Origin: Candidatus Latescibacterota bacterium
Lineage (GTDB): Bacteria; Krumholzibacteriota; Krumholzibacteriia; G020349025
Direction: 5' to 3'
Length of the DNA: 33,362 nt
Assembly: GCA_020349025.1 (NCBI GenBank)
Contig: CP070763.1
Coordinates: forward strand, 1,109,889-1,143,250
This document shows, piece after piece, positions 15,177 through 24,033 of the stretch. A program made the position numbers and the translations under genes. The notes below the pieces were generated by a model that was not told the DNA's origin, made no database searches, and worked only from the letters and a program-made list of their open reading frames with translations. How positions within the stretch are numbered: position 1 is the stretch's first letter; each line of letters begins with the position of its first letter.

Positions 15177-17228
15177 TCACTCCCGCGCCGCCGTCGCGGC
15201 AGGCTCGAGTGCGGCCTCGTCGCGGCTCCGGTACTTGTTGAACCACTCGCGCACGTACAGGATCCGGCGCAGCCGGTTGCTCACGTGGCGCCCGGAGGCA
15301 CCATGGTATTCGTCCGGGATTCGCACCATGGCGCTCTCCACCTTGCGCATCTTGAGCGCCTGGTAGTACTCCTCCGTCTGCGCCATCGGTGTGCGCAGGT
15401 CGAGCTCGCCGGTGATGAGCAGCGTGGGGGTCGTGACGTTGCCGACGAGACGCAGCGGTGAACGTTGCCAATGCTCCGCGATGCTCTCCCACGGATACTG
15501 CTCGAAGTTGTGGTACCAGTAGGGGCCGTCCGTCGTGCCGACGAAGCTGATCCAGTTGGTGACCGGATACATCGAGACCGCGGCGCGGAAGCGGTCGGTC
15601 ATCCCGACCACCCAGCAGGTGAGCACGCCCCCGCCGCTGCCGCCGTAGACGAACAGGTTCTCCTCGTCGACGTAGCCGCGCGCGATCACCGCGTCGACGC
15701 CGCGCATCAAGTCGTCGTAGTCCCGCCCCGGGTAGGCGTGGTTGATGGCGTTGCCGAACTCCTTGCCGTAGCCGTCGCTCCCACGCGGGTTCGTGTAGAG
15801 GACGACGAAGCCCTCGGCGGCATGATTCTGCATCTCGAAGTCGAACTGCACGCCGTACATGGCGTGCGGGCCGCCGTGAATCCGCAGGATCAGCGGGTAC
15901 TTGCGACTCGGGTCGAAGTCGGGTGGCTTGACGATCCAGCCCTGGATCTCGAGGCCATCGACGGAGGCGTAGCGGATCTCCTCCACCTCGCCCAGCTGCA
16001 GCCGCGCGAGAATGTCGTCGTTGACGCGCGTGAGGCGTTCGAGCTTGCCGGAGCGCGCATCGAAGCGCGCCACGTCGGCGGGCTCGTACGCCGTGCTGCG
16101 AATGCCCACAACCAGGCCGCGCGCACCCAGGTCGCTGGCCGCGAATGCCAACTGGCCCGACGTGAGCTGCTCGACGCGCCCGGCGAGGTCGGCGCGGTAC
16201 AGGTTCCTCGAGCCTTCGCTCCGTGCGGTGAAGTAGATGGAGCGCGAGTCACGGCTCCACAGGATGTCGGCCGTGCGGCGGTCCAGGTCGGCGGTCAGGA
16301 GGCGAGGCTCGCGAGCCTCGACGTCCATCACGTAGAGCGCCCAGACGTGATAGGTGTGGCCGACGTAGTCGAATCCCTGGTACGCGATCCAGCGCCCATC
16401 CGGTGAGACTTTCGGATTGGCGTCCGGGCCGCGTCGGTCGGTGAGCTGCTCGACGGCACCCGTGGCGACATCGACCGCGTAGATCTCCGATTCGGAGATC
16501 TGCCAGTCTGCATCCTCTTCACGTAGACCACTGCACACGAGCTTCGTGCCGTCGGGCGTCCACTCGCCTGCTTGGTGGTCGTAGTCGCCGTCCGTCACCT
16601 GGCGTGGCGTGCCACCCTCGGCATCCACGACGAAGAGGTGGTAGAAGCCCTGCGGGCGGTAGCCACGCCGGTCGCGCCGGTAGGCGAGTCGCGTGATCAC
16701 CTTCGGGTCGTCGGCCCACTGGGCGCCCTTCGGCCTCTTCGGCAGCTTGAGCTTGAAGAGCTTCTCCTCCTCCGGGACCACCATGCGGAACGCGAGCTGC
16801 TTTGCGTCGGGGGACCAGCGGATGGTGGAGGGCTTCTTCTCCACGCGCGTGATCTGGGTCACCTCGCGCGTGTCCATCCACATCACGTGGATCTGCGGGC
16901 CGTTCGGCTTGCCCTCGCGCAGAAACGCGATGCGCCTGCCGTCAGGCGACCATTGCGGCTCGGAACCCTCCACGAGATGGCGTGGCCGACCGCCGTCGGA
17001 ATCCATGATCCACAGCTCGCTCTTGCGTTTGTCGTTGACCTTGTCGATCCATGAGCGCGTGAAGACGATCTGCTTGCCGTCGGGCGACAGCTGCGGCGAA
17101 GCGACCGACTCCCATTCGAGCATCAGGTCGAGCCTCAGCTTGCTGGAATCATCGGACTCGGCGCGGGCGGTCATGCTTGGTACAATGAGGAGCGCGGCAA
17201 TCGAAGCGACAGCGAGGACGCGTGACAT
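15177..17228 (-). CDS. Exported S9 family prolyl oligopeptidase/acylaminoacyl-peptidase-like protein
   Basis: This is a 683-residue serine peptidase with a signal peptide (MSRVLAVASIAALLIVPSMT, then ARA). The ATG at 17228 is preferred because GGAGGAG precedes it and a well-spaced promoter lies just upstream; a longer in-frame extension is GC-rich noise. The N-terminal half is a propeller (QLSPDGKQIVFTRS, WSPDGRRIAFL, RWSPDAKQLAFR, KVSPDGRWIAY). The C-terminal alpha/beta-hydrolase has HGGPHAMYG, the nucleophile S531 in GGSGGG, D610 in GELDLRTP and H642 in DEYHGASG. Most relatives have GGSYGG; the Gly replacing Tyr after the serine is unusual but the triad is complete. It is the first gene of an operon with the coupled amidohydrolase. 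It should remove dipeptides or acyl-amino acids from peptides in the periplasm. Confidence 0.95.
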   Translation of the reverse strand: MSRVLAVASIAALLIVPSMTARAESDDSSKLRLDLMLEWESVASPQLSPDGKQIVFTRSWIDKVNDKRKSELWIMDSDGGRPRHLVEGSEPQWSPDGRRIAFLREGKPNGPQIHVMWMDTREVTQITRVEKKPSTIRWSPDAKQLAFRMVVPEEEKLFKLKLPKRPKGAQWADDPKVITRLAYRRDRRGYRPQGFYHLFVVDAEGGTPRQVTDGDYDHQAGEWTPDGTKLVCSGLREEDADWQISESEIYAVDVATGAVEQLTDRRGPDANPKVSPDGRWIAYQGFDYVGHTYHVWALYVMDVEAREPRLLTADLDRRTADILWSRDSRSIYFTARSEGSRNLYRADLAGRVEQLTSGQLAFAASDLGARGLVVGIRSTAYEPADVARFDARSGKLERLTRVNDDILARLQLGEVEEIRYASVDGLEIQGWIVKPPDFDPSRKYPLILRIHGGPHAMYGVQFDFEMQNHAAEGFVVLYTNPRGSDGYGKEFGNAINHAYPGRDYDDLMRGVDAVIARGYVDEENLFVYGGSGGGVLTCWVVGMTDRFRAAVSMYPVTNWISFVGTTDGPYWYHNFEQYPWESIAEHWQRSPLRLVGNVTTPTLLITGELDLRTPMAQTEEYYQALKMRKVESAMVRIPDEYHGASGRHVSNRLRRILYVREWFNKYRSRDEAALEPAATAARE

Positions 17229-17274
17229 GATCTCCTCCGCGGTGGCTGGCTTCTCCTGTTCGATGGCGTCTTTC

Positions 17275-17303
17275 ATCATGCCCGAAGCAAGGGCGGGGCT
17301 CAA
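17275..17303 (-). promoter_or_regulatory. Promoter of the S9 peptidase-amidohydrolase operon
   Basis: On the minus strand TTGAGC (17303-17298) and CATGAT (17280-17275) are separated by exactly 17 bp, each matching four consensus bases. The transcript would start near 17268, about 40 bases before the ATG at 17228. Confidence 0.5.
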
Positions 17304-17375
17304 GCACCCGCTGCGAGAGCGAGCGCGGCGACCGGTGCGGCGCTCCAATGGGGCGCAACAAGCCACGAGGTCGTT

Positions 17376-17765
17376 TTGAAGCTCTTCGACCCGATCCGTT
17401 TCTTCTTTTCGAGACCCGAGGCACACGTAGAGACGCGCGAGGCGCGCGGGATCACGATCGTGACCCTGAGCGGTCGTTTCGCCCGCGAATCGGATCTGCT
17501 GATCCAGAACGAGTTTTCGCGCATCGACGAAGCGGCGCCGGAAGATCTCCTCGTCAACCTCAGCGACGCGTTGCTGGTGGGGAACCACGTGGTCGGGACT
17601 CTCATGGCCAACCTCACACGCGTGCGCCTGACGGCTCGCTGCGTGAAGGTCGTCAAACCGTTGCACATGACCTGGTGGCTCGAGCTGACGCGCCTGCCGC
17701 TCATGTTCGAAGTCTACGACGAGGAGGGAACCGCGCTGCGGAGCTTCGCTCGTCCGCCCAAGTGA
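17376..17765 (+). CDS. STAS-like domain protein, divergent from the S9 peptidase operon
   Basis: This 129-residue cytoplasmic protein starts at TTG 17376, with GAGG five bases upstream. Strand-helix order follows the STAS fold: VETREARGITIVTLSGRFA, IQNEFSRIDEAAPEDLLVNL, then LLVGNHVVGTLMANL and VRLTARCVKVVKP. Where SpoIIAA-type proteins have DSSGLG this one has GNHVVG, so both serines are missing and phosphorylation control as in Bacillus is not possible at that site. The Trp-containing stretch HMTWWLELTRLPLMFEVYDEE is the last helix and strand. It lies divergently next to the S9-amidohydrolase operon, whose other end carries another STAS gene at 12832. Assignment to STAS is by pattern, not by motif identity. 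Confidence 0.7.
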   Translation: MKLFDPIRFFFSRPEAHVETREARGITIVTLSGRFARESDLLIQNEFSRIDEAAPEDLLVNLSDALLVGNHVVGTLMANLTRVRLTARCVKVVKPLHMTWWLELTRLPLMFEVYDEEGTALRSFARPPK

Positions 17766-17903
17766 GACCGCACCGCAACTTCTCTCGCCTTCGCAGGAGA
17801 CCGGGGAGGTCGGTTGATGCTCGATGCCTCCGGTCGTAGGCGCTCTCGTGACCGCCGCCGCGTCTGCGCTCTGCCAGACACGCTGGCGCTGCATTCTGCG
17901 TGC

Positions 17904-17932
17904 TTGCGTCGTCTCGGAGCGAACCCTATTCT
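17904..17932 (+). promoter_or_regulatory. Promoter of the exported protein gene at 17981
   Basis: TTGCGT (17904-17909) and TATTCT (17927-17932) have the ideal 17-bp spacing. They place a transcript start near 17939, about 40 bases before the ATG at 17981. Confidence 0.45.
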
Positions 17933-17980
17933 GCTGCAACTGGCCCGCCCGTCGAACGACACGAAGCCGAGGAGAGCTGC

Positions 17981-18451
17981 ATGCAACGAATGCTGACGGT
18001 GATTGGTGTGGTTGTTGCGATGATGGCATCTGGGACGGCCGTTGGCGACGAGTGCGTCGATGTGGATCTGCGTGCCGAGAAGATCGAAGGCAGCCCGCTC
18101 GATGCCCTCTCCCTGTTCTTCTCCATGGCCAACTGCGGCACCGAGGCGGGAGTGGCCGACATCTCGATCTCACTCGAGAAAGACGCCGAGCTCGTCGGCG
18201 AGATCGACATCCACCACTTTCTTCCAGCCGACCTCGATGTCGCGCACGAGTGGCGGCTGCCCATACCGCCAGCCGTGCCCGCAGGAAGCTACCGCATGTG
18301 CGTGAGGATCCGGCTCGGCGAGGCCAGCGACACGGCCTGCGCCAGCGTCGAAATCGACGCAGACGGCAACGTCCTCGCCTTCTCCCCCGAAGCCACCACC
18401 GCGGTGGAGCGCAAGGGGTGGGGCAGCGTCAAGGACGCCTACCGGCCGTAA
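17981..18451 (+). CDS. Small exported protein of unknown function, Ig-like fold predicted
   Basis: This 156-residue protein begins with a signal peptide (QRMLTVIGVVVAMMASGTAV, then GDE). The start at 17981 is preferred over an upstream in-frame ATG because GGAG and the signal sequence sit there. The mature domain of about 110 residues is beta-rich (ALSLFFSMANCGTEAG, ISISLEKDAELVGE, RLPIPPAVPAGSYRMCVRI) and resembles a CARDB or Ig-like sandwich. Three cysteines (in DECVD, ANCGT and DTACAS), plus one in RMCVR, could form disulfides. The tail ends KGWGSVKDAYRP, comparable in position and pattern to the end of the exported protein at 4886 (EFKGLYR). I recognise no named family. The next gene on the same strand, at 18609, also encodes an exported protein. 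Confidence 0.78.
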   Translation: MQRMLTVIGVVVAMMASGTAVGDECVDVDLRAEKIEGSPLDALSLFFSMANCGTEAGVADISISLEKDAELVGEIDIHHFLPADLDVAHEWRLPIPPAVPAGSYRMCVRIRLGEASDTACASVEIDADGNVLAFSPEATTAVERKGWGSVKDAYRP

Positions 18452-18608
18452 GGCCACTTCGCTTTGTGCGGCGGCCGTGCGCTCGGAGAGCGCCGGCCGT
18501 CGCATCTTCTCTTCACGCCTCCGAATTCTCCCCTTGCCCTGGCGCATGGCGACGCGGTTGGATCGCCCCGTGATGGCCTCCGAGCCCAAGGAGGTCGGGA
18601 GGGGAGTC

Positions 18609-19082
18609 ATGAGAAAGAGACTTGCGTTGCTCGCCGTTGCAGCGTCGTTGGCAATCGTACCGGCGGCGGTGGCGCAGCAACATGGAACCAGCGAAGACCC
18701 GGCTCCCGAGCCGACGACGGAAACCACCGAGCCCATGCTCGAGATCGAGAACGCCAGGCTGGGAACCGGCGTGGAGGAGCGCGAGCTGGTGGGCGAGACG
18801 TCCAGCTTCGGCATCGGTGAGAAGGCGTGGCTCTGGCTGCAGGTCGTAGGCGGCCCCGGTGGCCCGATCGAGGTCACCTGGCACAGCGGCCAGGAGAGCT
18901 ACACGACCGAGCTCGACGTCGGCGCGAGCCGCTGGCGCACCTGGGCGTACAAGACACTCTGGCGCGCCGGCGAGTGGACGGTTACCGTATCCGACCCCAA
19001 AGGCAGGGAGCTGCACACGCAGTCGTTCGTCGTCAAGGAGCAACCCGCACCCGAGGAGCCCGAAGCCTCCCCAGGAAGCTGA
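18609..19082 (+). CDS. Exported DUF2914-domain protein
   Basis: This is a 157-residue protein with a signal peptide (RKRLALLAVAASLAIVPAAV, then AQQ) followed by a Pro/Glu/Thr-rich linker. The DUF2914 domain has the family pattern of aromatic residues: FGIGEKAWLWLQV, VTWHSGQESYTTELDV, SRWRTWAYKTLW and GEWTVTVSDPKGRELHTQSF. The function of DUF2914 is unknown; the domain looks like a small beta-sandwich that appears in periplasmic or membrane proteins. The start at 18609 is favoured because the signal peptide begins there and AAGGAGGT plus GGGAGG lie just upstream. It lies 157 bases after the exported protein at 17981 and may share its transcript. A Pro/Glu-rich end (EQPAPEEPEASPGS) completes it. 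Confidence 0.85.
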   Translation: MRKRLALLAVAASLAIVPAAVAQQHGTSEDPAPEPTTETTEPMLEIENARLGTGVEERELVGETSSFGIGEKAWLWLQVVGGPGGPIEVTWHSGQESYTTELDVGASRWRTWAYKTLWRAGEWTVTVSDPKGRELHTQSFVVKEQPAPEEPEASPGS

Positions 19083-20956
19083 CTACGCTCGCGGTGACCC
19101 GGGCGCAACCGGCCCATCCAAAGCGCGGCGCCCGAGCACCGCCCTACTCTTGGACCGCCTCGCTCAGCTCTGCGAGCGCCACCGCCGAGAGCGTCGTGGC
19201 GCGGAAGTTGCCGCGGGCGGCGATCAGAGCGCTCACCTGCGCTGCAGTCTTCGCGTCCGGCGCCTCGATCACGGCGACCACGTCGTAGTCGCCCAGGGTC
19301 GCCCAACCTTGCTGCAGGTGCACGCCATGCTCCTGCATGATGACGCGGGTCTCGTCGATCATCGCACGCAGATTGCGGATGTTGCGGATTCCCTGCTCGG
19401 TCAGTGAAGCCAGGCGGATGAACGTGGGCATTGCCGCACTCCCATGCAGATGGATCCGGGGTGTGCCAACTTTGGATCATGGTAGCACGAGATCGAGCCG
19501 CGGTGTCGCGCAGCAGGTCGAGGTTTGGGGCCGGACCGATGCCGACACCGTGCAGGCGCACCGAGCCGAGCCGGCGGTGGATCCTCCGAAGAGCTCCTGT
19601 CTGGTTGGCGACGGCCCCGTCCGTGAGCAAGAGAATGCGTTGCAGGGCGCCGGCACGGGATCGGAACGCTCCGATCGCGCGCAGCAGCGCCGCATGGATC
19701 TGCGTGCCGCCACCGGCTTGCAGCGACCGCACCCAAGCGCAGGCTTGCGCCCGCGTTTCCGCTTCTGCGCGCACGAATCCGCAGCTGAAGAACGAACTCG
19801 ATTCGTTGAAGCAGAGGATGTTGAAGCGCTCTTCCGGCGCCAGTCGATCGATCGCTGCGGCAAGGGCCCCGCGCGCCTGCCGGATCGACACTCCCCGCAT
19901 CGATCCGGAGACGTCGATGACGAACATCGTTTCGCTCGGAGCTCGGAGCGCGTCGCCCCGGCGTGGGGGCATGAGGAGAAGCAGAGCGTAGTCGGCATCG
20001 GCTGCCCGCTCGAGGAGCAAGACGCCCTCCGGCATGGCGTCGACGTCGGGTGTCCACTCCACGACCACGTCGCGATCGGCGAGGATCTCCGGCGCGCGTG
20101 GCGAGAGAATGACCCTCGCCCCCTCGCGCCGCAGGGTCACATCGTGTGAGGTACACGCGACGCGCGCGAGCCGTACGCCCGCGTCGATGCGGACGCGGAA
20201 CCATGCCGCGGGTGCCTGCGCCGAGTTCGCCTCGACGCCGGCCGTGCGCATCGTCGAGGCCTCGATTCCGAGCAGCGCGCCAGGAACCGAGCGCGGAGTC
20301 AGCGTCAACGGCAGAAGGAAACGGAAGCTGCCGTCGTCATACTCGACCTCTTCGACGTACTCCAGAAGCACGGAGACGCTCTCGCCCGCTCCGATCTCTG
20401 CGATCGGTGTGGTGAAGACGTTGGGCCGCTCCGGCTCGGCGCGCGCGGCCTTGCGCCCGCTGCTGCGTGCCCTCTCGGACGCTGCCTCGGCGGGCGCCGG
20501 TTCCCGGACGACGGTCACCACCTGCCGGGCGCCGACACGGATCTCGATGGAGTGAAACGCAGCACGCTCCGGAAGCGGAAACGCGTACAACGCCTCGATC
20601 GGCTCGCGACTGCTGTTGTGGAAGCGCTGCTCCACAGTGGCGCGCAAGAGGATGCCGCGCACGTCGACCGACGCCTCGGTGCGGAGCGATGGGAGCGGCA
20701 GGAGACCGCGTTCACTCCGCCACAGGAGCTCGCCACCGCGCACTGTGGAGAGCTCGACGGCTGCCTTCCTCGTGCGCTTCTCGGGTGCGGGCGTCGCGGC
20801 ATCGCATGCGGGCAGGAGGAGTGCGGCGACTACGCAAGGCGCCACCCGGCGCTTCCAGCCTGCTTCGATGCCCCGTCTGCGCGGCACGGGCGCAGGCCAC
20901 GCGCGGACGCGCCGATTCTCCTCGCGCACTGCACGTCGATCCCTCTCTCCTGGCAT
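18899..20956 (-). pseudogene. VIT/von Willebrand A-domain lipoprotein gene with a lost 3' end
   Basis: From ATG 20956 (GGAGGG seven bases upstream) the product has a basic N-terminus, a hydrophobic helix with a lipobox-like ALLLPACD, and a VIT domain (about residues 45-170: LRTEASVDVRGILLRATVEQ, REPIEALYAFPLPE). The vWA domain follows, with the metal-ion site DVSGSM (348-353), GGTQ and LLTDGAV. The likeness ends at about 19490 inside the last vWA helix (LLRDTAARSRA). Relatives continue for some 200 residues. Here the frame stays open to 18899 but runs over the GYD gene and the antisense of the DUF2914 gene, giving Arg/His/Gly-rich sequence with no coding character. Only 19490-20956 is therefore family-like. 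It is probably a truncated gene; if translated, a lipoprotein with an incomplete vWA fold results. Confidence 0.6.
19144..19431 (-). CDS. GYD-domain protein
   Basis: This is a 95-residue protein made of one GYD domain: an opening strand MPTFIRLASLTEQGIRNI, a helix RLMIDETR-like (residues about 20-32), the name-giving WATLGDYDVVAVIEAPD and a closing helix-strand with RGNFRATTLSAV. GYD proteins are small ferredoxin-like-fold proteins of unknown function. The ATG at 19431 has GGGAG eight bases before it. The gene lies in a different frame but on the same strand as the run-on end of the damaged vWA gene, which overlaps it completely. Its intact family pattern shows that it, not the vWA frame, is the real gene over these bases. 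Confidence 0.85.
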   Translation of the reverse strand: MPTFIRLASLTEQGIRNIRNLRAMIDETRVIMQEHGVHLQQGWATLGDYDVVAVIEAPDAKTAAQVSALIAARGNFRATTLSAVALAELSEAVQE

Positions 20957-21276
20957 GGCGCCCTCCCTCGCGTCGAACCGGCGCGCCCACGCCCGGCGTG
21001 ATGCGCACGCCGCGTGCCATGCGCACCGCATCGCTTTCTCAACGGCTTGGGAGGCTGCTGCAGCGCCCGTGTGTCCAGGGCTCGCCACACGTCGTGTCGA
21101 GGCAGCCACGGCGACGAGGCCCGGGTTACAATGCGAGCGGATGGCCCCGCGTGCAGTTGCTGTTCTCAGGATGAGGAGCGCGCGCCGCCACCGCCGCGCG
21201 GCGCGTGGAAGCCAGCGAGATTGTTCGCACACGAGATCCGGGAACCCGTGCCGCGTGGACGGCGCCCGACAAAACG

Positions 21277-24033
21277 ATGCTGAACCCGTTCGAGCAGATC
21301 CGGCCGAGCGAGCGCCGGCAAACCTACTTCGCCTTCCTGGTGCTTTTCGGCATCATGGCGGGGCACGCGCTTCTGGAGACGGCGCGCGACGCGTTGTTTC
21401 TCGCCTCGCTGCCACCGGCTCGCCTGGCGTGGGTCTATCTCTCCATCGCGCTCGTCGCGCTCCTGGTCTTCGCACTGCAGGGATCGGACGGGCGTCGGCA
21501 GAACCCGCTGAGCTTGTGCACATGGTTGCTTGCAGCCGCCGGCATGAACGTTCTCTTCTGGATCCTCCTGCGGCGCCCCCAGGCATGGGCGTTGTACGGG
21601 CTCTACACCTGGTCGGGTGTCCTCGCCACGCTTCTCGTGGTGCGTTTCTGGAACACGGTGGGAGATCTCTTCGGCACCGTCGGTGAGGCGAAACGGCTCT
21701 ACGGGCCGATCGTGTCGGGGAGCGTTCTGGGAGCCATCTTCGGCTCCAGCATCGCCCGGCTCATGACCGGCAGCCTCGATCCACGTCACCTGCTTCTGGC
21801 GGCCGCCGGCATCTTCGTCCTGACCGCAATCGGTCCCGTGTTGCTGCTGCCACAGCCGGAGGCCGCGGCGCCCGGTCTGCCGGATGCGGGGCGGCGTCGT
21901 CAGCTCGATCTCAAGCGCCCATTCGAGGCGGTGTGGTCGCGCCCCTTCCTGCGACGTCTCGGCGCCATCGTCATCCTCTCGACGATCACGCTGACGCTCG
22001 TCGACTTCCTCTTCAAGAACGCGGTTGCGCGCAACATCGCCCCGGCCGCGTACGGCTCGTTCTTTGCGGGAACCTACCTGCTTCTCAACATTCTCTCGTC
22101 GCTGGCGCAACTTCTCCTGGTCGGCCGTGTCATGCGCACGTCGCGCATCCATCGCGTGCACTCGATTCTCCCCATGCTCGTGTTGCTCGGTTCCTGGGGC
22201 TTGATTCTGGGCGGGGGCCTGGTCGCCGCCGTGCTGCTCAAGGGGTTCGACGGCGTCTTGCGCCACTCGCTGCATCGTACGGCGACCGAGGTGCTCTACG
22301 TTCCCTTGACGGGCGACCTGCGGCATCGGCTGCGCGGCTTCTTCGACGCCATCGGGCAGCGCGGCGGGCAGGTCGTGGCGTCGCTGCTGATCCTCCTGGC
22401 CGGTTTGATCGGGCCCACCGAGCTCGTCCTCGCGATCGTCGTGGTCGCGCTCTCCATTCTCTGGCTGCGCGTGACCTGGACGATGGAGTCGCACTACCTG
22501 GGTGTGTTCCGCGCCGCCCTGCGCGAAGTCGCCATCCCGACGCGCTTCGATTTCCCCGAGATGGATCTCGCCTCGCTCGAGACGCTCATGGCGGCGCTCA
22601 ACAGCAACAGCGACGAGGAGGTGCAGGCCGCCCTCGACGTGCTCGCGGAGCAGGAGCGCGCGCACCTCATTCCCGCGCTCATTCTCTACCACCCCTCCTC
22701 GGCGGTGGTGATTCGCGCGCTGGAGATCTTCACGACGGCCGGACGGCAGGACTTCCTCGGCATCATGGAGCGCCTGTTCGAGCACCCGGAGCCGGAAGTG
22801 CGCGCGGCGGCGCTGCGCTCGCATGCGTGGGTGGCTGCGCCGCGCCCGCAGCTCTACGAACGCTGCTTCGACGATGCATCGGCGATCGTGCGCGCGACGG
22901 CGCTCATCGGTCTCGTCTCCTACTACCCGCCCGCCCGGGCGGCGGAGGCGCGTCGCGCGCTCGACCGACTCGCCGCAAGCGGCACGCCGGAGGAGAAGCT
23001 GGCCCTGGCTCGTGCCATTCGCTACAGCCCGGGTGCAGGCTACGAGCGCATCCTGATGCAGCTTGCCGAGAGCGCCCACCCTGCCGTGCAGCTGGCGGTG
23101 GCGCGCGCCATGCGCGAGGTGCTCAGTCCCCGCTTCATCCCGAAGCTGCTCGAGATGCTGCCCTCACGTGCGGTTCGGGCCGAGGTGCGTACAACGCTCG
23201 TTTCGATCGGCAGCGAGGCGCTGCAGCAGCTCGACGACGTGCTCGGCAACCGCTTGTACGATCCCAGCATTCGCGTCCACGTCCCGCGTACGATCATGCA
23301 CTTCCCGCCGGAGCAGGCTGCGACGATTCTGCTGCACCACTTCGAGCGCGAGACGGAGAGCTCCGTGCGCTATCGCATCCTGCGTGCGCTGGGACGCCTG
23401 CGCTTCGACAACCCCGATCTGGAGCTGGATGAATCGGTGCTGCGCGACGCGCTCGACGGCGCACTGCGCAACATCTTCCAGCTGCTCGATTGGAAGCTGA
23501 ACCTGGCCGAGGGCGCGCGCCGCCAGCCGGAGCGCGCCACACCCGTGCAGGGGCTCATCGTCTCGCTGCTCGATCACAAGGCGGCGCTGGCGATGGAGCG
23601 TCTCTTCCGTCTGGTGGGATTGCTCTTCCCGGGCGAAGACGTGCGCACGCTCTATCGCGGCTGGCGCAACCCGAGCCGCACGACACGCGACAGCAGCCGC
23701 GAGATTCTGCAGCACCTGCTGCAACCGCCGCTGCGCGAGCCGGTCCAAGCTCTCGTCGACGACATCGACGACGCCGAAAAGATCGCACGCGCCGGCCCGT
23801 TCCACGCGCCCGTCCGCGTCGACTACGAGACGCTGCTGGAGAATCTGCTGGCGACGGGGGGCGTCGGCATGCGCTGTCTCGTGGTCTACCATGTCGGCGA
23901 GATGCGCATCCACTCACTGCGGCAAACGCTCGAGAAGTTGCCGTCCGATCTTGCCGGGCTCGTCGCCAAGTCGGTGGACCGGACGTTGGCGCTTCTCGAC
24001 GCCGATTCGGAGAAGGTGGCCGATGGAGGGTAA
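21277..24033 (+). CDS. NTT-like (ATP/ADP-translocase type) membrane transporter fused to C-terminal HEAT repeats
   Basis: This 918-residue protein has about twelve hydrophobic segments up to residue 415. They resemble the nucleotide transporter (NTT, TLC) family: SERRQTYFAFLVLFGIMAGH then ETARDALFL, FWNTVGDLFGTVGEAKRLYG, SRPFLRRLGAIVILSTITLT then DFLFKNAV, and EVLYVPLTGDLRHRLRGFFD. Residues about 430-915 are helical HEAT/Armadillo-like repeats (VQAALDVLAEQERAHLIPAL, PEVRAAALRSHAWVA, HPAVQLAVARAMREV, SSVRYRILRALGRLRF). ATG 21277 is chosen because the family part begins there; a GTG at 21205 is possible, and TACAAT (21127-21132) could be its -10 box. The next gene overlaps the stop by 11 bases. 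Energy-parasite NTTs exchange ATP for ADP; in free-living lineages the substrate is unknown. The repeats probably form a cytoplasmic scaffold that couples transport to a partner. Confidence 0.88.
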   Translation: MLNPFEQIRPSERRQTYFAFLVLFGIMAGHALLETARDALFLASLPPARLAWVYLSIALVALLVFALQGSDGRRQNPLSLCTWLLAAAGMNVLFWILLRRPQAWALYGLYTWSGVLATLLVVRFWNTVGDLFGTVGEAKRLYGPIVSGSVLGAIFGSSIARLMTGSLDPRHLLLAAAGIFVLTAIGPVLLLPQPEAAAPGLPDAGRRRQLDLKRPFEAVWSRPFLRRLGAIVILSTITLTLVDFLFKNAVARNIAPAAYGSFFAGTYLLLNILSSLAQLLLVGRVMRTSRIHRVHSILPMLVLLGSWGLILGGGLVAAVLLKGFDGVLRHSLHRTATEVLYVPLTGDLRHRLRGFFDAIGQRGGQVVASLLILLAGLIGPTELVLAIVVVALSILWLRVTWTMESHYLGVFRAALREVAIPTRFDFPEMDLASLETLMAALNSNSDEEVQAALDVLAEQERAHLIPALILYHPSSAVVIRALEIFTTAGRQDFLGIMERLFEHPEPEVRAAALRSHAWVAAPRPQLYERCFDDASAIVRATALIGLVSYYPPARAAEARRALDRLAASGTPEEKLALARAIRYSPGAGYERILMQLAESAHPAVQLAVARAMREVLSPRFIPKLLEMLPSRAVRAEVRTTLVSIGSEALQQLDDVLGNRLYDPSIRVHVPRTIMHFPPEQAATILLHHFERETESSVRYRILRALGRLRFDNPDLELDESVLRDALDGALRNIFQLLDWKLNLAEGARRQPERATPVQGLIVSLLDHKAALAMERLFRLVGLLFPGEDVRTLYRGWRNPSRTTRDSSREILQHLLQPPLREPVQALVDDIDDAEKIARAGPFHAPVRVDYETLLENLLATGGVGMRCLVVYHVGEMRIHSLRQTLEKLPSDLAGLVAKSVDRTLALLDADSEKVADGG

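Noticed and set aside
17229..18173. N-terminal extension of the S9 peptidase to 998 residues
   Set aside because: The extension crosses the STAS gene and its own promoter, has no coding character, and the signal peptide plus ribosome-binding site fix the start at 17228.
21166..23079. A 637-codon open frame on the minus strand
   Set aside because: It is antisense to the transporter-HEAT gene and has low-complexity charged composition without family motifs.
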